Counted from the first letter of the stretch, positions 34,567-45,455 are shown. The stretch is 64,000 bases of DNA from Pseudomonas botevensis (GCF_019145475.1 NZ_JAHTKI010000016.1:62001-126000), one strand, 5' to 3'. Notes: generated from the letters alone by a model not told the origin. Numbers and translations are program-made.

Positions 34567-35465
34567 CGTGATTTGCTCCTTTGGTTTTAGAAGAGTACTG
34601 CCGTCCCACCTGTTTTATTATCTGGGCGGCTCTTTCTTTTTGTGTCGGCGCAAACTTATATCACGCCGACATTGTTGGCGATACTTGCGAATCCATCCTT
34701 TCGGCATCTTTACGACGTTGTCGCAAATGGCTTGGTAGATGTCGCAAATTCACAGTACCAATGCAATCGGACTGACAACTTTTCAGCTGTTTTCCAGTCA
34801 TCTGCATCGCTAAAAAAGAGTCCCTGGCAAAACATCTGAATCTCCATCGGGCAACCCTGCCACTGTTCTTATTGGGCTTAAGGCATTCACTTCCAGTGAT
34901 GCGCTTATAGTCCATATGAGTACCAATGCAACAAGCGTGCACAAACCGCATTTTCGGTACGGTTATTTTTCTGCGCGCTTGTCTGTACCTGTAAAAACCT
35001 CATAAATACGGGGCTTCAAGCCTGTTTTTCTTCGGGCTTGACGCCGCTGTGGCTATGGTGTTGGCGCGTCGGAGGGAAGCACGCGACAACCAGAAACGTT
35101 ACCGGTTCACCCCGCCTGTGAGTATTTGGCGGATGGCCGACGCACTGAGCGTAGACGCACTGTGCGGTTTTGGTGCAAAAAAAATTACGGGCTGTACCGA
35201 AATCACACAGTTCGAGTCGGTGGCGGGCTTGAACGTGTCTCGGCTCGCCGGTCATTTCCGTGTATTCAACAGCCCTGCTGGTGCCGTGATGGTGCGGGCT
35301 GTCGACAAATGTCACATGTCGGGGCGTCGGGAGAAGGTCGCCATTGGCTGGCTCGTCGTGAAGCCGCGTGCAATCGCAGGTATGCTGCCTGCCTGTCGCT
35401 TGGTGCGCCGTCCATTGGGGAGGGCCGCTAAGCTGAATTATGTCGATCAGCCGGGAGTGCGCGCA
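34567..35465. other. Long non-coding region between oprD and the HIT gene
   Basis: About 900 bp. It holds the oprD promoter region, with a TATAAG on the minus strand at 34655-34660 and TGTCGC repeats at 34719-34749. An open frame from 35049 runs into the HIT gene, but it shows no recognisable protein and I regard it as chance. The rest shows nothing I recognise; a small RNA cannot be excluded. Confidence 0.6.
34719..34749 (+). promoter_or_regulatory. Possible ArgR operator upstream of oprD
   Basis: The 10-mer TGTCGCAAAT occurs exactly twice, at 34719-34728 and 34740-34749, 21 bp apart, two helical turns. P. aeruginosa ArgR is known to bind directly repeated half-sites that begin TGTCGC, and it activates oprD there. 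The distal AA of the published half-site is not clearly present here. The repeats lie about 60-90 bp upstream of the candidate -10 at 34655-34660. Confidence 0.55.
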
Positions 35466-35891
35466 GTGTTTGCTTTAGATTCACGACTTCAACAGGACAC
35501 GCTGACTATCGGCGACTTCCCGCTCTGCCGGCTGCTGCTGTCCAACGATTCCAACTACCCATGGTTCATCCTGGTGCCTCGTCGCGACGATATCAGCGAG
35601 TTGTTTCAGTTGGATGTCGCCGACCAGCAGCAACTGTGGCAGGAAACCACTGCCTTGGCCGAGGTGCTGAAGGACTCGTTCGACGCCGACAAGCTGAACG
35701 TCGCGACCTTGGGCAACGTCGTCAGTCAATTGCATATGCATGTGATCGTGCGCAAGCGTGATGACGCCGCATGGCCGGCGCCGGTCTGGGGCAAACACCC
35801 GGCAAAACCTTACGTGGCGGATCAGGTCGAGGCCATTCGTGAGCGGCTGCGCCTGGTGCTGCCGGCAGATTTCACGTTTCTGGAGGGCTGA
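35466..35891 (+). CDS. HIT-domain hydrolase
   Basis: 141 residues from the GTG at 35466 (V-F-A-L-D-S-R-L), with GGGAG upstream; longer starts add no conserved sequence. HIT proteins hydrolyse or transfer nucleoside phosphates. The histidine triad reads Q-L-H-M-H-V-I, so the first His of H-x-H-x-H-x-x is Gln, while the two positions equivalent to the nucleophile and the last His are kept. The W-F-I-L-V-P-R segment and L-x-L-G-N-V-V family features are present. It is followed 3 bp later by slyX and is probably co-transcribed. Confidence 0.93.
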   Translation: MFALDSRLQQDTLTIGDFPLCRLLLSNDSNYPWFILVPRRDDISELFQLDVADQQQLWQETTALAEVLKDSFDADKLNVATLGNVVSQLHMHVIVRKRDDAAWPAPVWGKHPAKPYVADQVEAIRERLRLVLPADFTFLEG

Positions 35892-35894
35892 ATC

Positions 35895-36101
35895 ATGAGC
35901 CTGGAACAGCGTGTTACCGATCTTGAAAGCCGGCTGGCGTTTCAGGATGACACCATTCAGACGTTGAACGACGAACTGGTGGCGCAGCAGAAGATCATCG
36001 AGCGTCTGCAATTGCAGATGGCGGCGGTGCTCAAGCGTCAGGAGGAGATGGTCGGGCAGTTCGGATCCTTCGAGGAAGACGCGCCGCCACCTCACTACTG
36101 A
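35895..36101 (+). CDS. slyX: SlyX family protein
   Basis: 68 residues, short coiled coil over most of its length, with heptads L-E-Q-R-V-T-D-L-E-S-R-L and I-E-R-L-Q-L-Q-M. The C-terminal P-P-P-H-Y motif is the family hallmark. Function unknown. AGGG precedes the ATG; only 3 bp separate it from the HIT gene. Confidence 0.95.
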   Translation: MSLEQRVTDLESRLAFQDDTIQTLNDELVAQQKIIERLQLQMAAVLKRQEEMVGQFGSFEEDAPPPHY

Positions 36102-36116
36102 GGTTTCATCAGGCAC

Positions 36117-36158
36117 AAAAAAACCGCGAGCAGCCTGGGCTGCTCGCGGTTTTTTTTG
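36117..36158. terminator. Strong bidirectional terminator after slyX
   Basis: A perfect 12-bp stem, ACCGCGAGCAGC (36124-36135) with GCTGCTCGCGGT (36140-36151), flanked by A7 and T8. It serves slyX and the convergent cold-shock domain gene. Confidence 0.95.
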
Positions 36159-36164
36159 CGTGGA

Positions 36165-36767
36165 TCAGCGGCGCGGCAGCGCGGCGATCACGTCTTCGGC
36201 CTGCAGGCCCTTGTCACGGTTCATCACCGAGAACTCCACACGCTGGCCTTCGACCAGAACGCGGTGGCCTTCGCCACGGATGGCGCGAAAGTGTACGAAA
36301 ATATCATCGCCGGAATCCCGGGAGATAAAGCCAAAGCCCTTGGAGGTGTTGAACCACTTGACGGTGCCGGTATCGCGGTTGCTCATGTCGTAGCTTTGCG
36401 CTGCGGCGGCCGGTGACGATTTGTAGAAGCTGACGGCCAGGTGCAGGACCACGGCTACCAGGGCGATCACCAGGCTGAACAGCACGGCGGGCTGACCGGC
36501 GATGACGGGCATCGGGGCGATCAGGGTCAGGGTTTGCAGGACGACGGTCAGTACCAGCAAGGCGCTGACCAGATTTTGCAGATGCTGGCGCGGACCCTTG
36601 TTCCAGTACGGAATGACTGGCGCGAGGATCAGGTTCAGCAGGCCGAAAAAGGCCAGGTAAAGTGCATCGGGTTGTTGCAGGTAAGGTACGGCTTCGGGTT
36701 TCAGGCTAGGTATGAACGACAGCAGCAAGGCCGCTGCGCCCACTAGCAGATGGACGATTTTCAACAT
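36165..36767 (-). CDS. Membrane protein with C-terminal cold-shock domain
   Basis: 200 residues. Three or four transmembrane helices fill about 3-20, 37-55, 63-85 and 90-113. After a short linker the last ~68 residues (about 133-200) are a complete cold-shock domain: G-T-V-K-W-F-N, RNP1 K-G-F-G-F-I and RNP2 D-I-F-V-H-F. So an RNA/ssDNA-binding domain is tethered at the inner face of the membrane. Homologues occur at the same place, next to dps, in other pseudomonads. Function unknown. It is divergent from dps. Confidence 0.92.
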   Translation of the reverse strand: MLKIVHLLVGAAALLLSFIPSLKPEAVPYLQQPDALYLAFFGLLNLILAPVIPYWNKGPRQHLQNLVSALLVLTVVLQTLTLIAPMPVIAGQPAVLFSLVIALVAVVLHLAVSFYKSSPAAAAQSYDMSNRDTGTVKWFNTSKGFGFISRDSGDDIFVHFRAIRGEGHRVLVEGQRVEFSVMNRDKGLQAEDVIAALPRR

Positions 36768-37073
36768 TTTTAATGACTCACGTTATGACGGCTCACAAGG
36801 AAGAGCTGAAGGCGCACGGTTCGCTTCGAAACAATAAGAGGCGGTGGACACGTACCCGGTATCAGCCTATGCGCAGCCCCGGATTACGGGGCATGGCGAC
36901 ACGCCGTCTATTTAACCGCAAAGCCTGCGCCTACTCAAATCAGCCCGGCCAGTGGCACTTTGCCGGTCAATTGGTCGCAGCTATCGCCTCGATTTGGGGC
37001 TGCGACAGGCGGATTGCCTTGCTAGAGTGGGTCGGCATCCGTTGGATAAATTCAATCGCCTTAGGGGGTAAGC
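36768..37073. other. Non-coding region between the cold-shock domain gene and dps
   Basis: 306 bp with no credible gene and no recognised operator. It must hold the two divergent promoters. GGGGG before the dps ATG is the ribosome site. Confidence 0.5.
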
Positions 37074-37544
37074 ATGGCAATCGATATCGGTATCAGTGAA
37101 GAAGACCGCAAATCCATCGTCGAAGGGTTGTCCCGTCTGCTGTCGGACACTTATGTGCTGTACCTGAAAACCCATAATTTCCACTGGAATGTCACCGGGC
37201 CGATGTTCCGCACCCTGCACCTGATGTTCGAAGAGCAATACAACGAGCTCGCGCTGGCCGTGGATTCGATTGCCGAGCGTATCCGTGCGTTGGGCTATCC
37301 GGCGCCGGGTGCCTACGCCACGTACGCGCGCCTGTCTTCTATCAAGGAAGAGGAGGGCGTGCCCAGCGCCGAGGAAATGATCAAGCAACTGGTGGCGGGG
37401 CAGGAAGCCGTGACGCGCACCGCCCGTGGCATTTTCCCGCTGCTGGACAAGGTGAGCGACGAACCCACCGCCGATCTGCTGACCCAGCGCATGCAGGTAC
37501 ACGAGAAGACCGCATGGATGTTGCGGGTGCTGCTGGAGGGCTGA
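37074..37544 (+). CDS. dps: Dps-family ferritin-like protein
   Basis: 156 residues. Dps oxidises and stores iron and protects DNA in starvation and peroxide stress. The family signature T-H-N-F-H-W-N-V-T-G-P-M-F (about 33-45) and the following F-E-E-Q-Y-N-E-L-x-x-x-x-D-x-x-A-E-R-I segment supply the inter-subunit ferroxidase ligands. The N-terminus is short and lacks the Lys-rich DNA-binding tail of E. coli Dps, so DNA binding may be weak. Confidence 0.95.
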   Translation: MAIDIGISEEDRKSIVEGLSRLLSDTYVLYLKTHNFHWNVTGPMFRTLHLMFEEQYNELALAVDSIAERIRALGYPAPGAYATYARLSSIKEEEGVPSAEEMIKQLVAGQEAVTRTARGIFPLLDKVSDEPTADLLTQRMQVHEKTAWMLRVLLEG

Positions 37545-37553
37545 CGATGTAAG

Positions 37554-37586
37554 GCGCACGGATAAATGATGTCCGTGCGCTTTCGC
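37554..37586 (+). terminator. Possible dps terminator
   Basis: GCGCACGGA (37554-37562) pairs with TCCGTGCGC (37572-37580), followed by TTTCGC. The T-run is short. Confidence 0.6.
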
Positions 37587-37789
37587 GCCTTTGGTGGCAG
37601 GAAAGAGCACCTGATCTGGTAGGAAATCGAGAAGCACAGCCGGCGCTCCATGATCTGCCTTGTATTGTCGGCTTATCCTACGTTGCCGGTCATAAAGTCG
37701 TCTGGATATGCCTTTGCCTCTGCGCCTTTAATGAGGGCACAGGATGTCGCCTGGATCACAGGCAGAGATGGCAAAGGAGTGTCAGCGAT

Positions 37790-38134
37790 ATGGTAGATGG
37801 AGGCAGGCGAGAGGACAGGATTGCCGGTACGCGACAGCACATGGCTGTCGATCCGTTTCTCGATGAGTTTGATATGGGGCTGATCCGTCCGTTGTCGCGG
37901 TCGGTACGCCTGAACGGTTTTGCAACCTGCATGCGTCTGGAGCAGGTCTACTGGAATATCCTCGGCGGCATGGCTGAAGATAACGGCTGTTCGGTCGGTA
38001 CATTGCTGTCCAGGGTGGATCGTGAAGTACACCTGCGCCACGGCGGGGTGAAAAACTTCAGCGGTCTGGTGCGGGTGGTGTGTGTCATGCATGGCCTCAG
38101 GGATTCTCCGGGGGACAGTGCAGGGCGGTGTTGA
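37790..38134 (+). CDS. Ribbon-helix-helix domain protein
   Basis: 114 residues if started at the ATG at 37790, which has AAGGAG ten bases upstream; an in-frame ATG at 37841 would remove 17 less typical residues. The core P-L-S-R-S-V-R-L-N-G-F...L-E-Q-V-Y-W...L-L-S-R-V-D-R-E-V...L-R-V-V-C matches the RHH_4 family (ribbon-helix-helix, CopG-like). Such proteins are usually small dimeric DNA-binding regulators. The target is unknown. An overlapping frame on the other strand was considered and rejected. Confidence 0.85.
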   Translation: MVDGGRREDRIAGTRQHMAVDPFLDEFDMGLIRPLSRSVRLNGFATCMRLEQVYWNILGGMAEDNGCSVGTLLSRVDREVHLRHGGVKNFSGLVRVVCVMHGLRDSPGDSAGRC

Positions 38135-38142
38135 CGAGTAGA

Positions 38143-38180
38143 CGGCCTGTGCAGTCTTCCGGCTGCACAGGCCGCATTTA
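38143..38180 (+). terminator. Hairpin after the ribbon-helix-helix gene
   Basis: CGGCCTGTGCAG (38143-38154) pairs perfectly with CTGCACAGGCCG (38163-38174). Only CATTTAAT follows, so it may be a weak terminator. Confidence 0.6.
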
Positions 38181-38185
38181 ATCGA

Positions 38186-38191
38186 TATAAT
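38186..38191 (+). promoter_or_regulatory. Putative -10 for the FmdB-aspS transcript
   Basis: TATAAT, 60 bp upstream of the FmdB start codon and just after the hairpin at 38143-38174. No clear -35. Confidence 0.5.
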
Positions 38192-38250
38192 CCCGCTCTT
38201 TCGCCGCACGGCCCTGCTTGCGGCAGCAATCTGATCGCCGAGACACCTCC

Positions 38251-38472
38251 ATGCCGATGTACGATTACCAATGTGCTTCCTGTGGTCATCAGTTGGAAGC
38301 CATTCAAAAGATCAGCGAGGCAGCGCTGGTCGACTGCCCTGCCTGCCAGGCGCCAGAGCTCAAGAAATTGCTGTCCATGCCGGGCTTTCGCCTCAGCGGC
38401 AGCGGTTGGTACGAAACCGATTTCAAGACCGGCGCGAAGAAGAATCTGGCCGGTGGCGACAAATCTGACTAG
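38251..38472 (+). CDS. FmdB-family zinc ribbon protein
   Basis: 73 residues from the ATG at 38251 (M-P-M-Y-D-Y-Q-C). Two Cys pairs, C-A-S-C near 8-11 and C-P-A-C near 31-34, form a zinc ribbon. The C-terminal S-G-W-Y-E-T-D-F motif is the family mark. FmdB-like proteins are proposed regulators. In many gamma-proteobacteria the gene precedes aspS, as here. Confidence 0.95.
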   Translation: MPMYDYQCASCGHQLEAIQKISEAALVDCPACQAPELKKLLSMPGFRLSGSGWYETDFKTGAKKNLAGGDKSD

Positions 38473-38581
38473 GGTTTAGGCCCGGGTTGAACGACACGCG
38501 TGAGCTTCCACATGTTGCACAGTGCTTGAGTGCGACGGGATCTCCACCGAATTTCGAATTACGAGAAGCGAAACCACTACC

Positions 38582-40357
<1,776 letters not shown>

Positions 40358-40367
40358 GACGGGCCTG

Positions 40368-40396
40368 AAGGCGCATCTTCGGATGCGCCTTTTTTC
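40368..40396 (+). terminator. aspS terminator
   Basis: AAGGCGCATC (40368-40377) pairs with GATGCGCCTT (40382-40391) around a stable TTCG loop, followed by T-rich DNA. Confidence 0.92.
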
Positions 40397-40486
40397 TTTC
40401 TGTGGAAAACAGATCGAGATTTTTTGTTTGCCGGCCGGCGCGGTTCGCGCGGCGGGCGACGTTTCAAAGAGAATTCGGAGCGAGTT

Positions 40487-41233
<747 letters not shown>

Positions 41234-41250
41234 GAGCGACTACGATTGAA

Positions 41251-41340
41251 TGTGGGAGCGGGCTTGCTCGCGAAGGCGGCGTATCAACAAACATTGATGC
41301 TGAATGACACACCGTTTTCGCGAGCAAGCCCGCTCCCACA
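41251..41340. repeat. REP palindrome pair
   Basis: TGTGGGAGCGGGCTTGCTCG and its inverted copy CGAGCAAGCCCGCTCCCACA enclose about 50 bp. It lies between yebC and ruvC. Confidence 0.93.
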
Positions 41341-41389
41341 TTGGTTATTCGCTGTTTGAATTTATGTGTTTACCGACTCCACAGGCGTT

Positions 41390-41914
41390 ATGACTTTAAT
41401 TCTTGGTATCGACCCCGGTTCGCGCATCACCGGTTACGGCGTGGTACGCGATACCGGGCGTGGTTGCGTGTACGTGGCTTCGGGTTGCATTCGCACCGGA
41501 GGCGGCGAGCTGCATGAGCGTCTGCAAATCGTCTACCGCGGCGTGCGGGAGATCATCCAGACCTACGGCCCGGTGACCATGGGCATCGAAAAGGTGTTCA
41601 TGGCGCGCAACGCCGATTCGGCGCTGAAGCTCGGCCAGGCCCGAGGTGCGGCCATCGTTGCCGGCGCCGAGGAAAGCCTGGAAATCGCTGAGTACACGGC
41701 GACCCAGGTCAAGCAGGCGGTGGTCGGTACCGGTGCGGCGAACAAGGAACAGGTGCAAATGATGGTCATGCACATGCTCAAACTCACCAGCAAGCCGCAG
41801 ATCGACGCCTCGGACGCCCTGGCGATCGCCATTTGTCATGCCCACACCCGGGCGAGCCTGTTGCCCCATGGGTTGGGGACGGCACGCAGTCGTGGCGGAC
41901 GCCTGCGTCTCTGA
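41390..41914 (+). CDS. ruvC: Holliday junction resolvase RuvC
   Basis: 174 residues from the ATG at 41390, the standard RuvC length. It nicks Holliday junctions symmetrically. The acidic catalytic residues are D7 in I-L-G-I-D-P-G, the Glu in G-I-E-K-V-F-M near 68, and the C-terminal D-A-S-D-A-L-A-I-A-I-C-H block near 138-149. It is separated from ruvA by 114 bp. Confidence 0.98.
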   Translation: MTLILGIDPGSRITGYGVVRDTGRGCVYVASGCIRTGGGELHERLQIVYRGVREIIQTYGPVTMGIEKVFMARNADSALKLGQARGAAIVAGAEESLEIAEYTATQVKQAVVGTGAANKEQVQMMVMHMLKLTSKPQIDASDALAIAICHAHTRASLLPHGLGTARSRGGRLRL

Positions 41915-42028
41915 TAGCATCAGCAGTTATTTTTACGCAAGGCGGGTTTTGCGCCTGGGTCGTCGGCCCGAAACCCGGCCTCTGTCAGTCGCCAGCCCAT
42001 GGCTGGCCAACGCTCAAGGATCTGAAAC

Positions 42029-42637
42029 GTGATTGGACGCTTGCGCGGCACACTGGCTGAAAAGCAGCCGCCGCACCTGATTCTGGATGTAAACGGCCTC
42101 GGGTATGAGCTGGAAGTGCCCATGACCACCCTCTATCGTCTGCCGTCGGTCGGTGAACCGCTGACCTTGCACACCCATTTGGTCGTACGTGAAGACGCGC
42201 AGTTACTCTATGGCTTTGCCGGTAAGCGTGAGCGAGACTTTTTTCGTGAGTTGATCCGTCTCAATGGTGTCGGGCCGAAACTGGCCCTGGCCTTGATGTC
42301 GAGCCTGGAAGTCGACGAGCTGATCCGTTGCGTGCAATCCCAGGACACTTCGGCGTTGACCAAAGTCCCGGGGGTCGGCAAGAAAACCGCTGAGCGTCTG
42401 CTGGTCGAGCTCAAGGATCGCTTCAAGGCGTGGGAAACCTCGCCGGCCATGTTTGCCCTGGTGCCGAACCAGCCCGATGGCCCGGCGCCGGTCAACACCG
42501 CCGAAAACGACGCGGTCAGCGCGCTGATTTCCCTGGGCTACAAGCCGCAGGAAGCGAGCAAGGCGATTTCCGCGATCAAGGAGAAAGGCTTGAGCAGTGA
42601 AGACATGATTCGCCGTGCCCTGAAGGGAATGATTTAA
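42029..42637 (+). CDS. ruvA: Holliday junction DNA helicase subunit RuvA
   Basis: 202 residues from a GTG at 42029. RuvA tetramers bind the junction and load RuvB. The N-terminal OB-fold begins M-I-G-R-L-R-G-T-L; two helix-hairpin-helix motifs follow, L-N-G-V-G-P-K-L-A near 77-85 and V-P-G-V-G-K-K-T-A-E-R-L near 111-122; and the flexible C-terminal domain III contacts RuvB. The stop abuts the ruvB GTG with no gap. Confidence 0.98.
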   Translation: MIGRLRGTLAEKQPPHLILDVNGLGYELEVPMTTLYRLPSVGEPLTLHTHLVVREDAQLLYGFAGKRERDFFRELIRLNGVGPKLALALMSSLEVDELIRCVQSQDTSALTKVPGVGKKTAERLLVELKDRFKAWETSPAMFALVPNQPDGPAPVNTAENDAVSALISLGYKPQEASKAISAIKEKGLSSEDMIRRALKGMI

Positions 42638-43699
42638 GTGATTGAAGCTGATCGTCTGATCGCCGCCACGCACAGTCCGCGTGAGCGCGAAGAAGTCCAG
42701 GATCGGGCGATTCGCCCCGTCAGTCTGGCCGAATACATCGGCCAGCCGACCGTGCGCGAGCAAATGGAACTGTTCATCCAGGCCGCCCGTGGCCGCAGCG
42801 AGTCCCTCGATCACACGCTGATCTTCGGCCCGCCGGGCCTGGGCAAAACCACCCTGGCCAACATCATTGCCCAGGAAATGGGCGTGTCGATCAAGAGCAC
42901 CTCGGGTCCGGTACTTGAGCGGCCGGGGGACCTGGCGGCGCTGTTGACCAATCTCGAGCCCCATGACGTGTTGTTCATCGACGAAATCCATCGGTTGTCG
43001 CCGATCGTCGAAGAAGTGCTGTACCCGGCCATGGAAGATTTCCAGCTCGACATCATGATCGGCGAAGGCCCGGCGGCGCGCTCGATCAAGCTCGATCTGC
43101 CGCCGTTCACCCTGGTGGGCGCGACCACCCGGGCGGGCATGCTGACCAACCCGTTGCGCGACCGTTTCGGCATCGTCCAGCGTCTGGAGTTCTACAGCAC
43201 TGCGGACCTGGCGACCATTGTCAGCCGTTCGGCGAATATCCTTGGCTTGCCGCTGGATCCGGAAGGCTCCTTCGAAATTGCCCGTCGCGCCCGTGGTACG
43301 CCGCGAATCGCCAACCGGCTGTTGCGGCGGGTGCGGGATTTCGCTGAAGTCCGGGCCAAGGGCCACATTACCAAGGCCGTGGCCGATCAGGCACTGAATC
43401 TGCTGGATGTCGACGAACATGGTTTCGATCATCAGGACCGGCGCCTGCTGCTGACCATGATCGAGAAGTTCGATGGCGGCCCGGTGGGCATCGACAGCCT
43501 GGCGGCGGCGATCAGCGAGGAGCGCCATACCATCGAAGACGTGCTGGAGCCGTATCTGATCCAGCAGGGTTACATCATGCGCACGCCGCGAGGCCGGGTG
43601 GTGACCCGGCACGCGTACCTGCACTTTGGTTTAAACATTCCGACACGAATGGGCGAGATGCCCGTGGTAGACGAGTTTCTCGATGCCGTGGACGATTAA
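42638..43699 (+). CDS. ruvB: Holliday junction helicase motor RuvB
   Basis: 353 residues from a GTG directly after the ruvA stop. AAA+ branch-migration motor. Walker A is G-P-P-G-L-G-K-T near 64-71, Walker B is L-F-I-D-E-I-H near 113-119, and sensor 1 is V-G-A-T-T-R-A-G near 161-168. The C-terminal winged-helix domain has the G-G-P-V-G-I-D-S-L-A-A segment. Full length. Confidence 0.98.
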   Translation: MIEADRLIAATHSPREREEVQDRAIRPVSLAEYIGQPTVREQMELFIQAARGRSESLDHTLIFGPPGLGKTTLANIIAQEMGVSIKSTSGPVLERPGDLAALLTNLEPHDVLFIDEIHRLSPIVEEVLYPAMEDFQLDIMIGEGPAARSIKLDLPPFTLVGATTRAGMLTNPLRDRFGIVQRLEFYSTADLATIVSRSANILGLPLDPEGSFEIARRARGTPRIANRLLRRVRDFAEVRAKGHITKAVADQALNLLDVDEHGFDHQDRRLLLTMIEKFDGGPVGIDSLAAAISEERHTIEDVLEPYLIQQGYIMRTPRGRVVTRHAYLHFGLNIPTRMGEMPVVDEFLDAVDD

Positions 43700-43826
43700 T
43701 ACACATTTATTGTCGATTTATTCAGCGTTTGTACTGTCTCAGGACGGTACTTTTGCGGTAAAGCCTTCGAACAATGAAAAACAGTTGCCTGGCCGGATTG
43801 GCAACCCGAGGAGTAAGCACTAGAGT

Positions 43827-44294
43827 ATGCGCGCGCAAAACGGGCTTGAGCCGTTCGCACATCGTTGTCGCGTTTATTACGAGGACACCGATGCGGGCGG
43901 CATCGTGTATTACGTTAATTACCTCAAGTTTATGGAACGGGCTCGAACCGAGCGGCTCCGCGAGCTGGGCTTTGCCCAGTCGGCGCTGGCCGGGGAGGAC
44001 CTGTTGTTTGTCGTGCATTCCAGCGAAGCGCGTTATCACGCGCCGGCGCGACTGGACGACGAACTGCTGGTAAGCGCTGATGTAATCGAATTGAACCGTG
44101 CCAGCCTGCGCTTCAGACAGCAGGTCAGGCGGGCGACGGATAATGTGCTGCTCTGCGAAGGGCAGTTTCTGGTGGCCTGTGTGCGCACTAACAGTTTGAA
44201 ACCCCGGGCCCTTCCCGAAGACCTGCGTGCGGCCTTTGCCGACGCGGTCGGCACGGGTACACACTCAAAGCAGGAGATAAAGCGTGGAAGCTAA
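43827..44294 (+). CDS. ybgC: Tol-Pal-associated acyl-CoA thioesterase
   Basis: 155 residues. YbgC is a hotdog-fold thioesterase of the inner face of the membrane, linked to phospholipid metabolism. The catalytic segment Y-Y-E-D-T-D-A-G-G-I-V-Y-Y-V-N-Y near 17-32 has the Asp of the 4-hydroxybenzoyl-CoA thioesterase family. It is the first gene of the Tol-Pal cluster and its end overlaps tolQ by 11 bp. Confidence 0.96.
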   Translation: MRAQNGLEPFAHRCRVYYEDTDAGGIVYYVNYLKFMERARTERLRELGFAQSALAGEDLLFVVHSSEARYHAPARLDDELLVSADVIELNRASLRFRQQVRRATDNVLLCEGQFLVACVRTNSLKPRALPEDLRAAFADAVGTGTHSKQEIKRGS

Positions 44295-44979
44295 CGTCGT
44301 CGACCATTCCTCCATGTGGAGCCTGGTCAGCAATGCCAGCATCGTGGTGCAGTTGGTAATGTTGACCCTGGTGGCCGCATCGGTGACCTCATGGATCATG
44401 ATCTTTCAGCGCAGCAATCTGCTGCGCGCCGGTCGACGTGCCCTGGAGAGCTTCGAGGAGCGCTTCTGGTCGGGTATCGACCTGTCCAAACTCTATCGCC
44501 AGGCCGGCAGCAACCCGGATCCGGATTCGGGTGTGGAGCAGATCTTCCGCGCCGGTTTCAAGGAGTTCTCCCGTCTGCGTCAGCAGCCAGGTGTCGATCC
44601 TGAAGCGGTGATGGAAGGCGTGGCCCGTGCCATGCGCGTTGCCATCTCCCGCGAAGAAGAGAAGCTGGAGCAGAGCCTGCCGTTCCTCGCGACCGTCGGT
44701 TCGGTCAGCCCGTACATCGGTCTGTTCGGTACGGTCTGGGGCATCATGAACTCCTTCCGTGGTCTGGCCAGTGCGCAGCAGGCGACCCTGGCCACCGTGG
44801 CTCCGGGTATCGCCGAGGCTCTGGTCGCTACCGCAATCGGTCTGTTCGCCGCGATCCCGGCCGTTATCGCTTACAACCGTTTCTCTGCCCGCAGCGAAAC
44901 CTTGCTGGGCCGCTACTACACCTTCGCCGATGAGTTCCAGGCGATCCTGCACCGTAAAGTGCACACCAGCGAAGACTGA
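44284..44979 (+). CDS. tolQ: Tol-Pal motor protein TolQ
   Basis: 231 residues from a GTG. Three transmembrane helices near 17-39, 136-158 and 170-195, homologous to ExbB/MotA. With TolR it forms the proton-driven motor that energises TolA for outer-membrane constriction at division. The S-V-S-P-Y-I-G-L-F-G-T-V-W-G-I-M segment in TM2 is the family signature. Confidence 0.98.
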   Translation: MEANVVDHSSMWSLVSNASIVVQLVMLTLVAASVTSWIMIFQRSNLLRAGRRALESFEERFWSGIDLSKLYRQAGSNPDPDSGVEQIFRAGFKEFSRLRQQPGVDPEAVMEGVARAMRVAISREEEKLEQSLPFLATVGSVSPYIGLFGTVWGIMNSFRGLASAQQATLATVAPGIAEALVATAIGLFAAIPAVIAYNRFSARSETLLGRYYTFADEFQAILHRKVHTSED

Positions 44980-44993
44980 GCAGGTAATTCCCG

Positions 44994-45455
44994 ATGGCTT
45001 TAATCGCTCGAGCCCGAAACAAGCGCAAGCCGGTCGCCGAGATGAACGTAGTGCCTTACATCGACGTGATGCTGGTGCTGCTGGTTATCTTCATGGTGAC
45101 GGCTCCGATGCTCAATCAGGGCGTGAAAGTGGATCTGCCCAAGGTTTCCAGCGAAGCCTTGCCGCAGGACAACAACACCCAGGTGCTGACCATTTCGATC
45201 AAGGCTGACAAGACCTACTACTGGAACCTTGGCAGCGAAGTCGACACCGACAAGCAGCAGGACAGGGCGATGACCCTGCCGCAGATGACTGACGCAGTGA
45301 CCAAGATCATTCGTGTCGGCAATGAAAACGGCAAGCACACCCAGGTCTTCATTCGCGGCGACAAGAGCGTCGACTACGGCGCCGTGATGGGCGCAATGGG
45401 CGGCCTGCAAAAAGCCGGGGTCGGTAATGTTGGTTTGATTACCGAGGCCCCCTGA
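44994..45455 (+). CDS. tolR: Tol-Pal motor protein TolR
   Basis: 153 residues. One transmembrane helix near 20-40, with the proton-path Asp in V-V-P-Y-I-D-V-M-L-V-L-L-V-I-F-M, and a periplasmic domain. ExbD homologue. Its stop overlaps the tolA start by one base (TGATG). 14 bp follow tolQ. Confidence 0.98.
   Translation: MALIARARNKRKPVAEMNVVPYIDVMLVLLVIFMVTAPMLNQGVKVDLPKVSSEALPQDNNTQVLTISIKADKTYYWNLGSEVDTDKQQDRAMTLPQMTDAVTKIIRVGNENGKHTQVFIRGDKSVDYGAVMGAMGGLQKAGVGNVGLITEAP

Noticed and set aside
35049..35465. N-terminal extension of the HIT protein or a separate gene
   Set aside because: Translation is Arg-rich with no conserved motif; the HIT protein has its normal start at 35466 with a ribosome site.
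37673..38209. 178-codon minus-strand frame over the ribbon-helix-helix gene
   Set aside because: The plus strand encodes a recognisable RHH_4 protein with a ribosome site; the minus frame has none.
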